NCBI GenBank assembly: GCA_035274465.1
Contig: DATEOF010000065.1
Location: forward strand, 19,145-83,144
Source of the DNA: JADGRF01 sp035274465
GTDB taxonomy: Bacteria > Myxococcota_A > Polyangia > Polyangiales > JAFGIB01
DNA length: 64,000 nt
Direction: 5' to 3'
Of this stretch, positions 53,293-61,117 are shown piece by piece. A program made the position numbers and the translations under genes. Positions within the stretch are counted from its first letter, which is position 1. Every line of letters begins with the position of its first letter. The notes below the pieces were generated by a model, which ran no database searches, was not told where the DNA came from, and saw nothing but the letters and a program-made list of their open reading frames with translations.

Positions 53293-55923
53293 TCAGGGCT
53301 CGTCTGTGCACACCACACTCTCCAACAACTTACGCCGGCGACCGAGCTCGTTCAGCGTGCGCTGTTGGCCGCTGACCGGATCGAACACGGTGGTGCCGGT
53401 CAAGAAGCCGGACAGGGTGCTCTGCTGACCGGGTTCACGCGGGAAGATCTGCAAGAAGGCCGTCTGCGTCTCCTGGCCGTGGCAGCCGCTGCAGGTGTTG
53501 AGCGAGAACTTGTGTCGCGCTTCGGGGTTGGTGATCCCGGGCGCGTTCCAGAAGTCGATGTTGTTGAACACCGACGCTGCCTGGAATGGCGCATCTTCGA
53601 AGAACGCCGGGGCCTCGTGGGTCTCCGCCAGAATGGCGGTCTCGTTCTCGTTGATGAAGCGAGCGAGCGCTGGGGTCCCGTCGAACGAACGGTCGGGCGT
53701 CTGGAACAACGCCGCTGGATCCAGCCCGCCCGTCAGCGGCGAGAGGTGGAACTCGCGCAGCTGCCACTGGCCGTCCAAGGAGAGCGCGATCTCGTTGGTG
53801 CGAATGTCTATCAGCGCGCTGCCATTCGGCATGCTCGGTACGATGCCACGCCCGCTGAAGCGCTCGGTCAGCGCCTGCAGCGCCGCGTTGTACTCCTCGG
53901 ACGGGAATGGCAGCGCTTGCAACGCGTGGATGTCATCGGCCCAGACTCGAGCCTCGGCCTCGTCCTTCGCCGGCATCGCGTACTCGAAGATGACCGTGAA
54001 CTCCATCTGGAAGCCGTCGGGGCTGAGCACGCCGAAGGTGAAGCGGCCCTCGCCGGCCTTACCCTTGGCGAGGTCCTTCAGATCGATGCGGTTGGTGATC
54101 GCCAGCAGCCGTACCGGCGCGCGCGCCAGATCGAGCTTGCCGTCTGCGGTGCGCGGCCAAGACCCGAGCACCAGGTCCTGCATCGGCGGCCGCACGGGGA
54201 TCGTAAAGCTGTTCACGACCTGGGGAGTCAGGAAGCTGCTGAACATGGCTTCGGTGAGAGCGGGCGCGTCCGCAGCTGTGGGGGACAGGTCCTGCATCAG
54301 CCGGTTGAACGACCAGGCGCCGGTGCTGGGGTTGGTGCGCACGGGATCCTCGACCACGCTGAGGTGCCGGATCATCAGCTCGCGCTGCGAGGTCACGTGA
54401 CACCCGGGAGGCTCCGCGACCACGTAGTCCGCCGTGACCTGCGTAAAGCCGGTGGGCGTGGGCGGGACGGGCTCTTCGACGGGAGGGGCGACCGACCCTG
54501 CCGTTGGCAGTGGCGTTGGACCGCGCGACGCGCTGGCGAAGCCGACGCCCGGGCCGCTGACGAATACCGGGCCGCCGCCGGGGACGCCGATCGGGCCGAA
54601 GGGTCCGTTGTTGTTGCTGAAGACGAAGAAGCTGATGGGATAGTTCCCGGCTTCGGTCTCGGGACCGCTGCTCACCTTGAACGGGATGTTCATCGTCTCC
54701 CCGGTCGCCACCGTGATGTTGGTGAACTGCGGATCGACGGTGAAGTCCTGCTGCGACGGCGACGGCGAGACGCCAAACGACGCGGGACTGCACGTCGGCC
54801 CATCCTTGCTGGCGATGGACAGGGTGAAGGTCACTGGAGTGCCAGCCGGAACGGCAGGCCCGATGAGAGGTGTCACGCTGACCGTCGGATCTTGACGCAA
54901 GCAAGTCAGCTCCCGGATGGTCTCCGGCGGTGCTGCCATGGTGTTGAACCAGGCGTTGTCCAGTCGGCCGCGGAAACGCCGGGCCGACGCGTCGTTGCCC
55001 ATCAACAGCGGACCCAAACCGCGGATCAGCGAGCCGACCGCGTAGGTGCGTTTGACCTCGGCGCCATCGAGGTACAGGCGGAGGTACTGTCCATCGTACG
55101 TCGCCGCGACGTGTGTCCAGCGATTGGCCACCGCAGGCGCGGACACACTGGCCAAGCGACCCGACTTGAGTCGCACGACGAACTGGAACTTACCCTGATT
55201 GATGACTAACGCGAACGCGCTGTCGGTATCATCACGCTTTCGGAACAGTGTGCGTACCCGATCCAACTGTTCGGGTTTCACCCAGGCCGCGACCGTGACC
55301 CCTGCATCGAGCGCGAACCCTGCCTGGTCCGGGACGTACACCAAGTCTTCGGGAGCCGCGAACGACGGAGCCATGCCCTGCCGTCCCGCCGCGCACTTGA
55401 GATCCACGTTACGAAACGCCACGTGATTCTCGAATGACGAGTCGAATAGCTCGCTGCGCTGAGGGTTGCAGTCGTCGAAGGTCCAGAAGCCCATCGGAAC
55501 AGACGCACAGGCTGGATCGACGCCGCCCCCTTCGATGCCGCCGTCAGCAGCACCCGTTCCGGCCATCCCGCCGCCACCCGCAGGACTGCCTGCGGCTCCC
55601 GGGAGGCCTGGCGCCATGATCGGCGGTTTGCCGATCGGCGGCTCGGCCACGCCGCCGTCCTGGTCCGGCTCGGGAAAGGTCGGAAATGAACAGAAGCGCG
55701 GCGGAGGCTCCGGCGGCATGTTCACCGGTGGTTGCATCTCGGGCGGCAACTTGCCGTCGGCCATCAAGGCCGCCAGCTCGCCGTCCACTTGGCCCACCTC
55801 CGTGCCGGACACATCATGCCCCAACGCGCAGCCCGCGGCTGCCAGTGGTAACCCGAATGCAAATAGCCGCCCCAACGCCGCCCTACGTTTCGACTGTCGC
55901 TGCTGCCCGAAGCTCCAGATCAT
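53293..55923 (-). CDS. LamG-domain lipoprotein with C-terminal c-type haem motif
   Basis: An 876-residue lipoprotein (lipobox AAAGC, Cys32). A Pro/Gly linker leads to a LamG/concanavalin-like domain (about 145-345: GFWTFDDCNPQRSELFDSS, VTVAAWVKPEQLDRVRTLFR, WTHVAATYDGQYLRLYLDG), then a beta-sandwich (about 350-450) and a large C-terminal region ending in one haem site CSGCH (811-815). A single c-type haem within an otherwise carbohydrate-binding-like surface protein suggests extracellular electron or redox chemistry; the 450-800 region is not assigned. GGAG lies 8 nt before the ATG. Confidence 0.82.
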   Translation of the reverse strand: MIWSFGQQRQSKRRAALGRLFAFGLPLAAAGCALGHDVSGTEVGQVDGELAALMADGKLPPEMQPPVNMPPEPPPRFCSFPTFPEPDQDGGVAEPPIGKPPIMAPGLPGAAGSPAGGGGMAGTGAADGGIEGGGVDPACASVPMGFWTFDDCNPQRSELFDSSFENHVAFRNVDLKCAAGRQGMAPSFAAPEDLVYVPDQAGFALDAGVTVAAWVKPEQLDRVRTLFRKRDDTDSAFALVINQGKFQFVVRLKSGRLASVSAPAVANRWTHVAATYDGQYLRLYLDGAEVKRTYAVGSLIRGLGPLLMGNDASARRFRGRLDNAWFNTMAAPPETIRELTCLRQDPTVSVTPLIGPAVPAGTPVTFTLSIASKDGPTCSPASFGVSPSPSQQDFTVDPQFTNITVATGETMNIPFKVSSGPETEAGNYPISFFVFSNNNGPFGPIGVPGGGPVFVSGPGVGFASASRGPTPLPTAGSVAPPVEEPVPPTPTGFTQVTADYVVAEPPGCHVTSQRELMIRHLSVVEDPVRTNPSTGAWSFNRLMQDLSPTAADAPALTEAMFSSFLTPQVVNSFTIPVRPPMQDLVLGSWPRTADGKLDLARAPVRLLAITNRIDLKDLAKGKAGEGRFTFGVLSPDGFQMEFTVIFEYAMPAKDEAEARVWADDIHALQALPFPSEEYNAALQALTERFSGRGIVPSMPNGSALIDIRTNEIALSLDGQWQLREFHLSPLTGGLDPAALFQTPDRSFDGTPALARFINENETAILAETHEAPAFFEDAPFQAASVFNNIDFWNAPGITNPEARHKFSLNTCSGCHGQETQTAFLQIFPREPGQQSTLSGFLTGTTVFDPVSGQQRTLNELGRRRKLLESVVCTDEP

Positions 55924-56255
55924 GTGATTGCTCCAATCTTGGATGCAGGTCGACGCGCCCCTCGTTCCACCCCATGAGTCCGATGTCAGCGCTTCAACGT
56001 GCGGCGCCAGCCGCCGCCATCAACTGCACCGTCGCCTGAACGCGAGTGAGTCGCGGATCACGTCAGAGATTTTCTACGAATGCAATCGACTGTGCATGCG
56101 TAGACGCGAAATGCTCAAACGTGCCGGAGTGTGCCAAGCCGGCGCAGCTCTGGGCGGCAGTCAGCTGTATGTCGACTGGACCTGACTATTGTCGTTCCTT
56201 CTAACCTGAGCGGCTACCTCGCTGGGGACTCCCGCATCGGGGGTTCCTCTACACG
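55924..56255. other. Intergenic region without a gene
   Basis: 332 bp upstream of the LamG gene. A short open frame here has no homology or ribosome binding site. Near the right end, GGGACTCCC and GGGGGTTCC (56225-56247) form an imperfect inverted repeat 9 nt beyond the stop of the glucan exporter, a weak candidate terminator. I see no RNA gene. Confidence 0.6.
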
Positions 56256-58001
56256 TCACGACGCCGCCATGAACTGAGCACGCGCCAGTGCTGCGAAGCG
56301 TCCGCCCTGCGCCACGAGCTCGTCGTAGCTCCCGCTCTCGACTATCCGCCCCTGATCGAAAACCAGGATGCGGGTAGCGCCGCGGATCGTGGCCAGGCGG
56401 TGCGCAATCACGAACGTGGTGCGCTCGCGCATGACCTCCTCGAGGGCGACCTTGAGCTTGTGTTCGGTTCCCGCGTCGAGCGCGGCCGTGGGTTCGTCCA
56501 GCACCAGAATGGGCGGCGCCTTGAGCAGCGCGCGCGCGATCGACAGGCGCTGGCGCTCGCCGCCGGACAACGACCGCCCGCGCTCGCTCAGCAAGGTCGC
56601 CAGACCCTCGGGCAGCGCCTCGACGACCTCCAGCGCCTGGGCGCGCGCCAGCGCTTCGCGCAGCTCCGCGTCGCCGGCATCGGGCCGCCCGAGCAGCAGG
56701 TTCTCGCGCACCGACCGGGCGAACAACATCGGCTCTTGAAAGACGATGGCAATGTTGTGACGCAGCGAATCCAGCGTGTAGTGGCGGATGTCGTGACCGT
56801 CGATGCGGATGTGCCCCGAGCTGGGATCGAACGCGCGGTACAGCAGCGAGAGCGTGGTCGACTTGCCCGAGCCGGTCGCGCCCACGAGCGCAACAGTCTC
56901 GCCCGCGCGCGCCACGAAGCTCACGCCCTCCACGGCGTTGCGCTTGCCGTCGTACGAGAACGAGACGTCGTCGAACACCACCTCACCCGCGAACGCGCCT
57001 GCCACGCGCGCATCGGGCGCGTCGCGAACGCTGGGCTCGGTGTCGAGCACCTCGAAGAAGTCCTGCAGCTTGCTGGACTCCTGAAACAACGCCGCGATGA
57101 AGGTCAGCGTCGCGTCGAGTCGGCCGATCAACATCGTCGCCAGGCTGATGAACGTGACCAACTCGCCCAGCGTCAGCTCGCCGTGCAAGATCAGGTAGGT
57201 GCCCGCGGTCAGCACGATGCACACGGTCAGCGTGGCGGCCGCGCGGCTGGCGATCGAGGTGATCGCCCAGAACGACAGCACCGGCAGCTGCGCGTCCAGC
57301 AGTTGCTGGCTGATCGTACGCAGTGATCCGAGCTCCGCCTGCACTCGCGTGAAGCTCTGAATCACAGGCAGGTTACCGAGCGCATCCGACGTGTGCTCGG
57401 CCAGGCGCGTGTGGAACTTGCCGACGTGGCTCTGCGCGTCCTCCGTCTTGTGCACCACCAGGCCGATGAGCAGGGCAAAGCCGAACACCAGGGCGCACAA
57501 CAAGGCTCCGAGCCAAACATTCAGGAACACTGTCAGCGGCAACAGCACACACAGCGAGACGAGCGCGGAGCAGTGCTCGCGAAAGAAGCCCAGCCAGAGC
57601 ATCCACATGGCTTCCGCGCCGGAGGTCATGATCTTCATCAACCGACCGGAGTGCGCATTCAGGTGGAAGCCGAGCGGCAGCGAAAGCACGTGCTCGAAGT
57701 AGTGCGCGATCACCGACAGGCGCAGCCGATGTGACAAAACGTCCGCGTGAAACGCGACACTCACTCCGCCGACGATGCCTACCAGCCCGAAGCCCAGCCA
57801 GGCACCGATCAGCGGCAAGAGCTGCACGAAGCCGAGCGGCCGTGCCGGGTGAGCGAGCGCATCCACCACGCGACCGAACAACAACGGCTCGGCGAAGCGC
57901 GCGATGGCCAGCACCAAGTTTCCGAGCAACAACCAGAATGCCAGCTTCCGTCTCGTGCGCAGCTGGCCGAGCACTCGCGCGTACGTGCGCAGCATCGACA
58001 T
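56256..58001 (-). CDS. ndvA: ABC exporter of the NdvA/ChvA cyclic beta-glucan type
   Basis: A 581-residue half-transporter: six membrane helices (1-320) then an ATPase domain with Walker A GATGSGKST, signature LSGGERQRLS, Walker B ILVLDEPTAALD and His-loop IAHRLAT. The N-terminus (MSMLRTYARVLGQL, AEPLLFGRVVDAL) and the middle (HYFEHVLSLPLGFH) resemble NdvA/ChvA, the exporter of cyclic beta-1,2-glucans, more than lipid or protein exporters. No glucan synthase (NdvB) is seen nearby, so the substrate remains to be shown. TACCAT lies 6 nt before the ATG. Divergent from aceE with 22 bp between start codons. Confidence 0.83.
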   Translation of the reverse strand: MSMLRTYARVLGQLRTRRKLAFWLLLGNLVLAIARFAEPLLFGRVVDALAHPARPLGFVQLLPLIGAWLGFGLVGIVGGVSVAFHADVLSHRLRLSVIAHYFEHVLSLPLGFHLNAHSGRLMKIMTSGAEAMWMLWLGFFREHCSALVSLCVLLPLTVFLNVWLGALLCALVFGFALLIGLVVHKTEDAQSHVGKFHTRLAEHTSDALGNLPVIQSFTRVQAELGSLRTISQQLLDAQLPVLSFWAITSIASRAAATLTVCIVLTAGTYLILHGELTLGELVTFISLATMLIGRLDATLTFIAALFQESSKLQDFFEVLDTEPSVRDAPDARVAGAFAGEVVFDDVSFSYDGKRNAVEGVSFVARAGETVALVGATGSGKSTTLSLLYRAFDPSSGHIRIDGHDIRHYTLDSLRHNIAIVFQEPMLFARSVRENLLLGRPDAGDAELREALARAQALEVVEALPEGLATLLSERGRSLSGGERQRLSIARALLKAPPILVLDEPTAALDAGTEHKLKVALEEVMRERTTFVIAHRLATIRGATRILVFDQGRIVESGSYDELVAQGGRFAALARAQFMAAS

Positions 58002-58007
58002 GCCGGC

Positions 58008-58017
58008 ATGGTACGCT
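58008..58017. promoter_or_regulatory. Overlapping divergent -10 boxes in the 22-bp ndvA-aceE spacer
   Basis: On the plus strand TACGCT (58012-58017), 6 nt before aceE. On the minus strand TACCAT (58013-58008), 6 nt before the exporter gene. They share two base pairs. Neither gene has a ribosome binding site, so both messages are predicted leaderless and mutually exclusive in initiation. Confidence 0.55.
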
Positions 58018-58023
58018 CAAAAC

Positions 58024-60714
58024 ATGAGCTCACTTCCCGCAAACGACCTGCACGCGAGCCCGGCGCACGACGGCGGCGATGACGACCCGGGCGAGACGCG
58101 CGAGTGGCTCGAGGCGTTCGAAGGCGTGATCCGCCACGATAGCGAGCGCGGCCTGTTCTTGCTGCGGCGGCTGGAGGAGTACTGCAAAGAGCGCGGGTTG
58201 TTGGCGGTGACCCCCGCGTACTCGGCCTACCGCAACACCATTCCGCTCGAACGCCAGGGCGCCTACCCGGGTAACCTCGCGCTCGAGGAGCGCCTGACGG
58301 CGATCATGCGCTGGAACGCGCTGGCGATGGTCGCCCGCGCGAACACGATGCATGGCGAGTTGGGCGGTCACATCGCCAGCTACGCCTCGGCGGCGGAGAT
58401 CTTCGAGATCGGCTTCAACCACTTCTTCCGCGCGGCCAGTGAAGAGAACGGCGGCGACCTGGTGTACCTGCAGCCGCACTCGGCGCCGGGCGTGTACGCG
58501 CGCGCGTTCCTCGAGGGGCGCCTGACCGAGGATCAGCTGGTGCACTTCCGGCGCGAGACCAGCGGGCGAGGACTATGCTCGTATCCTCACCCGTGGCTGA
58601 TGCCGGATTTCTGGCAATTCCCGACCGGCTCGATGGGCATCGGTCCGCTCAACGCCATCTACCAGGCGCACTTCATGCGTTACCTCGAGCACCGCGGCCT
58701 GGCGAAGACCGAGGGCCGGCGCGTCTGGGGTGTGTTCGGCGACGGCGAGATGGACGAACCCGAGTCGATCGCCGGCCTGACCCTCGCCGCGCGTGAGGGC
58801 CTCGACAACCTGATATTCGTCGTGAATTGCAACCTGCAACGCCTGGACGGTCCGGTACGCGGCAATGGTCAGATCATCCAGGAGCTCGAGTCATTGTTCG
58901 CCGGCGCAGGCTGGAACGTGATCAAGGTGCTGTGGGGCTCCGACTGGGATGGGCTGTTCGCGCGCGATCACCACAACGTATTGTTGCGCAGGCTGGCGGC
59001 GACGGTGGACGGTGAATATCAGACGCTCGGCGCGAAGGACGGTTCGTACAACATCGAGCACTTCTTCAAGAAGGATCCCGAGATCCAGGCCCTGATCTCA
59101 CACATGTCGAACGCCGAGGTAGACGCGCTCAAGCGCGGTGGCCACGACTTTCGCAAGCTCTACGCCGCACTGGCTGCGGCGCGCGCCGAACGTGGCCGGC
59201 CGAGCGTGGTGCTGGCCAAGACCAAGAAGGGCTACGGCATGGGCGGCGCGGGCGAGTCGCGCATGACCGCACACCAGGCCAAGAAGCTGGATGCCGACGC
59301 GCTCAAGGCATTTCGAGATCGCTTTCACCTGCCGTTGACCGACGCAGACCTCGAGGCACTGCGCTTCTACAAGCCGGACGAGAGCAGCGCGGAGCTGCGC
59401 TATCTGCGCGAGCGCCGTGCCGCTCTGGGCGGCAGTCTTCCCGCCCGCAGGCGGACCGCCCCCAACCTGCGCGTGCCCGAGCCGCAAGGCTACGCGCGCT
59501 TCGCGCTCGAGGCCGACGGCAAGGAGCTGTCGACCACCATGGCGCTGGTGCGCATGCTCAGCGGGTTGCTGCGCGACGCCGAGCTCGGACCGCGCATCGT
59601 GCCCATCGTCGCCGACGAAGCGCGCACCTTCGGCATGGCCAACCTGTTCCAGCAGGTCGGCATCTACTCCCCCGTCGGCCAGCTGTACCGGCCGGAGGAC
59701 GCGGGCTCGATCGTCTCGTACCGCGAAGCGCGCGACGGTCAATTGCTGGAAGAAGGCATCACCGAAGCGGGCGCGCTGTCATCGTGGGTCGCGGCAGGTA
59801 CGTCGTACAGCGTGCACGGCATGCAGATGTTGCCGCTCTACATCTTCTACTCGGTGTTCGGCTTCCAGCGCGTGGGCGACCTGATCTGGGCGGCTGCGGA
59901 TCAGCGCGTGCGAGGCTTCCTGCTCGGGGCGACCTCGGGGCGCACCACGCTCAGCGGCGAAGGCCTGCAGCATCAAGACGGCAGCAGCCACGTGATGGCC
60001 GCGAGCGTGCCCAACTGCCGCGCGTACGATCCGGCATATGCGTGCGAGCTGGCGGTGATCCTGGACCATGGCATGCGCGAGATGCTCGAGCGCCAGGAAG
60101 ACGTGTTCTATTACGTCACGCTGTCCAACGAGAACTATGCGCAACCATCGCTGCCGGCGGGTGCCGAAGCAGACGTCGTCCGCGGCATGTACCGCTGCGG
60201 CGGACAGGCGGTGGACAAGTCGGTCGCACGGGTGCAGCTGCTCGGCTCGGGTGCGATCCTGCGCGAGGTGATCGCAGCCGGAGAATTGCTCGCGCAGGAC
60301 TGGAACGTCGCGAGCGACGCGTTCAGCGTCACGAGCTTCTCCGAGCTGGCGCGCGACGCCGCAGAGGTCGAGCGCTGGAACCGACTCCACCCGATCCAGC
60401 CCGCGCGACGCAGCCACCTCGAGCAGCAGCTGGCGGCGAACGTCACGGTCGCGGCAAGTGACTACATCCGAGCCTACGCGCAGCTGATCGCGCCACACGT
60501 CCCGGGTCCCTACGTCGCGCTCGGCACCGACGGCTTCGGCCGCAGTGACACGCGCCCCGCGCTGCGCCGCTTCTTCGAGGTCGATCGCCACTCGATCGTC
60601 CAGGCGGCCCTGCATGCGCTCGCACGCGCGGGGCAGATCCCGGTCGATCTCGCGGTCGAAGCCATCGGCCGCTACGAGCTGCCGACCGATCAGCCGCCGG
60701 CGTGGAAGCGCTGA
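58024..60714 (+). CDS. aceE: Pyruvate dehydrogenase E1 component (homodimeric)
   Basis: An 896-residue single-chain E1 of the E. coli AceE type, decarboxylating pyruvate with thiamine diphosphate and acetylating the lipoyl domain of E2. The ThDP/Mg motif is GDGEMDEPES ... NCNLQ, and LGGHIASYASAAEIFEIGFN, LPTGSMGIGP-like and TSGRTTLSGEGLQHQDGSS segments follow the family over the whole length. ATG at 58024. The E2 and E3 genes are not adjacent. A regulator gene of the XRE-cupin type lies immediately downstream on the other strand, one base between stops. Confidence 0.95.
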   Translation: MSSLPANDLHASPAHDGGDDDPGETREWLEAFEGVIRHDSERGLFLLRRLEEYCKERGLLAVTPAYSAYRNTIPLERQGAYPGNLALEERLTAIMRWNALAMVARANTMHGELGGHIASYASAAEIFEIGFNHFFRAASEENGGDLVYLQPHSAPGVYARAFLEGRLTEDQLVHFRRETSGRGLCSYPHPWLMPDFWQFPTGSMGIGPLNAIYQAHFMRYLEHRGLAKTEGRRVWGVFGDGEMDEPESIAGLTLAAREGLDNLIFVVNCNLQRLDGPVRGNGQIIQELESLFAGAGWNVIKVLWGSDWDGLFARDHHNVLLRRLAATVDGEYQTLGAKDGSYNIEHFFKKDPEIQALISHMSNAEVDALKRGGHDFRKLYAALAAARAERGRPSVVLAKTKKGYGMGGAGESRMTAHQAKKLDADALKAFRDRFHLPLTDADLEALRFYKPDESSAELRYLRERRAALGGSLPARRRTAPNLRVPEPQGYARFALEADGKELSTTMALVRMLSGLLRDAELGPRIVPIVADEARTFGMANLFQQVGIYSPVGQLYRPEDAGSIVSYREARDGQLLEEGITEAGALSSWVAAGTSYSVHGMQMLPLYIFYSVFGFQRVGDLIWAAADQRVRGFLLGATSGRTTLSGEGLQHQDGSSHVMAASVPNCRAYDPAYACELAVILDHGMREMLERQEDVFYYVTLSNENYAQPSLPAGAEADVVRGMYRCGGQAVDKSVARVQLLGSGAILREVIAAGELLAQDWNVASDAFSVTSFSELARDAAEVERWNRLHPIQPARRSHLEQQLAANVTVAASDYIRAYAQLIAPHVPGPYVALGTDGFGRSDTRPALRRFFEVDRHSIVQAALHALARAGQIPVDLAVEAIGRYELPTDQPPAWKR

Positions 60715-60715
60715 C

Positions 60716-61078
60716 TCAACCGCGGCTGTAGATGATCACGTTGTGCCCGCGGGCCTCGGACGAGCCCGGGTTGCCGTAGCTGTGCGCCTGGTCAGCACGA
60801 AAGGCCAGGGAGTCGCCGGCTTCGAGGTCGTAGGTCGAGGACCCGACCTCCAGGTCCGTCAGCGAGGGGCTGCTCTTGCGGGTCTCGATCTGGGATAGCG
60901 CGGCGCGACTGACACCGGATGCCCGAGACAGGTCGTCGAGCGAGAGGTTGCGCGCCTGCGGCTCATCGCGCAGACGCTGACCGACGCGTCGCGCCAGGTC
61001 TGCTGCGCCCACTGCGTCTCCCGAAGCCAAGCTGGCGCCCCGTTTCCTGACGGTTGGCCGATGTTTGGTTGCCTTCAC
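60716..61078 (-). CDS. XRE-cupin regulator with internal deletion
   Basis: A 120-residue protein joining two broken halves in frame. Residues about 30-75 are an XRE-type helix-turn-helix (LDDLSRASGVSRAALSQIE, then TRKSSPSL), and from residue 77 (EVGSSTYDLEAGDSLAF, then HSYGNP) it continues as the last beta strands of a cupin. In normal family members (about 190-200 residues) some 80 residues lie between SPSL and this cupin end; here they are missing (junction near 60859), along with the last HTH helices and the cupin metal site. Reading frame is kept, so it may still be made, but ligand sensing is presumably lost. GTG start with TAGTCT 7 nt upstream. Confidence 0.75.
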   Translation of the reverse strand: MKATKHRPTVRKRGASLASGDAVGAADLARRVGQRLRDEPQARNLSLDDLSRASGVSRAALSQIETRKSSPSLTDLEVGSSTYDLEAGDSLAFRADQAHSYGNPGSSEARGHNVIIYSRG

Positions 61079-61085
61079 GGGCGGC

Positions 61086-61091
61086 AGACTA
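61086..61091 (-). promoter_or_regulatory. Putative -10 box for leaderless XRE-cupin gene
   Basis: TAGTCT on the minus strand, 7 nt before the GTG at 61078, with no ribosome binding site. Confidence 0.4.
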
Positions 61092-61117
61092 GTCGAACCA
61101 GGCCTGACGGAGGAAGT

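Noticed and set aside
55928..56185. A small open frame between the LamG gene and the glucan exporter
   Set aside because: No ribosome binding site, no recognisable domain and a shadow-like composition; treated as intergenic.
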